Assembly: GCA_028715865.1 (NCBI GenBank)
Contig: JAQUQY010000009.1
Coordinates: 1-16,779, forward strand
DNA: 16,779 bases
From: Syntrophales bacterium
GTDB taxonomy: Bacteria > Desulfobacterota > Syntrophia > Syntrophales > UBA2210
Reading direction: 5' to 3'
Notes under the pieces: generated by a model
Told to the model about the DNA's origin: nothing
The model's database searches: none
What the model saw: only the letters and a program-made list of their open reading frames with translations
Shown: positions 15,035 to 16,779 of the stretch, piece by piece
How positions within the stretch are numbered: position 1 is the stretch's first letter
Layout of the letters: each line of letters starts with the position of its first letter
Program-made: the position numbers and the translations under genes

Positions 15035-15064
15035 AGTATAAGAAAAGGCGCTTCCGCGTGTCAA
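15035..15064 (-). promoter_or_regulatory. Strong sigma70-type promoter of the small cysteine-protein gene
   Basis: Read on the - strand, a perfect -35 TTGACA (15064-15059) and a -10 TATACT (15040-15035, five of six matches) are separated by 18 bp. Transcription would start near 15028, giving a leader of about 45 bases before ATG 14983. It is the best-matching promoter pair in the window. Confidence 0.72.
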
Positions 15065-15159
15065 GACACTTTATCTGATCGTAGGGATAACAGGTTAATT
15101 AAAGACTTATTCCTTTGAAAGGGCATCGAAACATTTGATAGGGACCTGATATTATGATA

Positions 15160-15188
15160 TGGGCAAATTCCTCCAATCTTGTTATAAA
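15160..15188 (+). promoter_or_regulatory. Promoter of the GAF-type histidine kinase gene
   Basis: TGGGCA (15160-15165, four of six matches to TTGACA) and TATAAA (15183-15188) lie 17 bp apart, with TG at 15180-15181 making an extended -10. The start site near 15195 would leave about 54 bases of leader before ATG 15249. Confidence 0.55.
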
Positions 15189-15248
15189 AACATGAACCTG
15201 ATGGTAAAGAATTATGGAAATTGCTCATAAAGGCAGGATCTGACGCCG

Positions 15249-16779
15249 ATGAGAGAAAAAAGTGGAAAATCCTCGCTGAAGGGCCTCGAATTAACCGACG
15301 GACGCCACGATTTCTCGATGCAGCTCCTGAAATCCACAGCCCAGGGACGCCCCACAATCGATTTTCTGGCTGATACGCTGCCTCACGTTCTCAACGTATC
15401 CGGAAGTGACGCCATTGAGCTGTGGCTGATAGAGGGAGAAGAAGTATTCCGTTGCGAGTCATCCAGGGTCCGTGGAAAGGCTTCCGAATTCAGGATTATC
15501 CCGGAAGCTGCCCGAAGCGGTCTGGAGATACTTAAATCGATGAACGGCGGCCGTCTCGACAGCATCGGCAAGACAGAATCACACCGGCAGGGCGGCGCCT
15601 TTTGCTCGTACACCAAAAACGGGAGCGTCTGGTTCAGCGATATCAGGCAAACTTTGCCGCGTGAAGCTGATCAAAGGTTTAAGTCGCTCGTTGATGGTCT
15701 GCGCGGGGAGAACAAATATAGGTCATTGTTTCTTATCCCCCTGCACTTCGGCGATTCTCAGATAGGCGGCCTCTTGTGCAAGCACAAAAGAAAAATCACC
15801 TTCAATATCGAGCGGGCTGTGTATCTGGAAACCGTTTCCGCAAAGTTCGAACTCGCCCTGCTCCACCAATTGTCGCAGGCAAGGCTTCAGGAGCGTGTGA
15901 AAGAACTGACCTGCCTCTCGGGAATAGCGCAGATACGCTCCGTCCGTGAGCTCTCTCTGGCACAGAAACTCCAGAATATAGTCATGCTGCTGCCCCCAGC
16001 CTGGCAATACCCGGCTCATGCCCATGCACGAATCACCGTTGATGGAGAATCGTTCCATACCGAGAACTTCCGGGAGGGAACCTCCAGGCAGGTCTCACTC
16101 ATCAGCGCGGGCGGCAGGGACAGGGGCAACGTGGAGGTCCATTACCCTGATGCTCTGCAACTTCTCCAGGAAAATCCTTTCCTTGCTGAAGAGGAGAGCC
16201 TTATCGAGAATATAGCAGGACAGGTGGCATACATGATTGAACACCAGGAGTCGGAAAGGGCAAAGGCCGAAATCCACTCCCAGCTCATCCGCGCCGATCG
16301 ACTCGCCGCAATCGGCCAGCTCGCCGCGGGAGTGGCCCATGAGCTTAATGAGCCCCTGAACACGATACTCGGCTTTGCCCAGTTGGTGGAAAAAACCCCT
16401 GACATGCCTTCAAGCGTTTACAAGGACCTGAAAAAAATCACAGAAGCCTCCCTTCATGCGCGCAAGATAATCAGGGAGCTGCTGATCTTCGCCCGGCAGA
16501 CAACGCCCAGCAGGACCCGTTTCAGCCTTAACAGGATCATTGAAGAAGAGCTTATTCTTTTCGAATCGTTGTGCGGCAATTCCGGGGTGGTGATAACGCG
16601 GGTTCTCGATCCGGGTCTGCCTGATATAGTTGCCGACAAATCCCAAATCCTCCAGGTTATTTCCAACCTTGTTGTAAATTCCCTGCAGGCCATGCCCCGG
16701 GGGGGCGTACTCACTCTAAGGACAGATTCCCTCGGTCAGGCGGTGTGCCTGGTTGTTGAAGACACGGGAACAGGAATGA
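15249..16779 (+). CDS. GAF-domain sensor histidine kinase, 3' truncated by the window
   Basis: An open frame runs from ATG 15249 through all 510 codons to the window end without a stop. An in-frame stop at 15228 rules out a longer N-terminus; AGGA at 15235-15238 is the likely ribosome binding site. The N-terminal third (about residues 20-210) looks like a GAF sensor domain (QLLKSTAQGRPTIDF, RSLFLIPLHFGDSQIGGLL). A second sensory module (about 212-335) has VKELTCLSGIAQI and LLPPAWQYP, then VDGESFHTENFREG, a form often found before kinase cores. HisKA follows with RLAAIGQLAAGVAHELNEPLN (phospho-acceptor His about 364). The HATPase_c N-box is VISNLVVNSLQAMPRGG and the G1 box EDTGTG is where the window ends. 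No membrane helix is seen, so it should be cytoplasmic. Any receiver or partner regulator would lie beyond 16779. Confidence 0.92.
   Translation, partial: MREKSGKSSLKGLELTDGRHDFSMQLLKSTAQGRPTIDFLADTLPHVLNVSGSDAIELWLIEGEEVFRCESSRVRGKASEFRIIPEAARSGLEILKSMNGGRLDSIGKTESHRQGGAFCSYTKNGSVWFSDIRQTLPREADQRFKSLVDGLRGENKYRSLFLIPLHFGDSQIGGLLCKHKRKITFNIERAVYLETVSAKFELALLHQLSQARLQERVKELTCLSGIAQIRSVRELSLAQKLQNIVMLLPPAWQYPAHAHARITVDGESFHTENFREGTSRQVSLISAGGRDRGNVEVHYPDALQLLQENPFLAEEESLIENIAGQVAYMIEHQESERAKAEIHSQLIRADRLAAIGQLAAGVAHELNEPLNTILGFAQLVEKTPDMPSSVYKDLKKITEASLHARKIIRELLIFARQTTPSRTRFSLNRIIEEELILFESLCGNSGVVITRVLDPGLPDIVADKSQILQVISNLVVNSLQAMPRGGVLTLRTDSLGQAVCLVVEDTGTGM

Overview
The window reads as chromosomal housekeeping and accessory DNA from a Gram-negative, probably anaerobic bacterium. 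Syntrophic or sulfate-reducing Desulfobacterota/Deltaproteobacteria are my best guess. This is inferred from the smc-ftsY linkage, the PAS/GAF sensor kinases, a PEP/pyruvate-interconverting dikinase, a stand-alone formiminotransferase and moderately GC-rich codon use. No rRNA, IS element, phage gene, integrase or CRISPR array is visible.

Layout: 1-2096 is the 3' part of smc, cut by the window start. A 209-base gap follows, then ftsY (2306-3241), a PPP-family metallophosphatase (3273-3920) and glutamate formiminotransferase ftcD (3924-4811), closely spaced on the + strand. A tRNA-Arg(CCU) with its own promoter and an intrinsic terminator lies at 4917-5083. The terminator abuts the start of a cytoplasmic PAS-PAS hybrid histidine kinase (5093-7078).

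A clear extended -10 promoter (7208-7236) then drives a translationally coupled pair: an LsrF-like thiolase/aldolase (7289-8170) and a zinc-dependent dehydrogenase (8167-9186). Next is pyruvate, phosphate dikinase (9292-12096). Its leader carries a perfect 9-bp inverted repeat next to the ribosome binding site, and its protein appears to have an insertion of about 50 residues.

On the - strand, converging on the dikinase gene, is a two-gene operon: an endonuclease/exonuclease/phosphatase-fold protein (13732-12932) followed by an ADP-ribosylglycohydrolase (12918-12139). Diverging from it is a bile-acid:sodium-symporter-like membrane protein (13870-14781). It converges on a 57-residue cysteine-rich protein gene (14983-14810, - strand) that has a near-consensus promoter. 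The last gene, from 15249, is a GAF-type sensor histidine kinase that runs off the window end.

Functionally the window mixes chromosome organisation (SMC), membrane targeting (FtsY), one-carbon/histidine metabolism (FtcD), central carbon metabolism (PPDK), two orphan sensor kinases and a possible ADP-ribose/nucleotide module. I see no clearly novel multi-gene defence or mobile system. The observations most worth following up are the LsrF-dehydrogenase pair without other lsr genes, the dikinase leader and insertion, and the small cysteine protein with its strong promoter.
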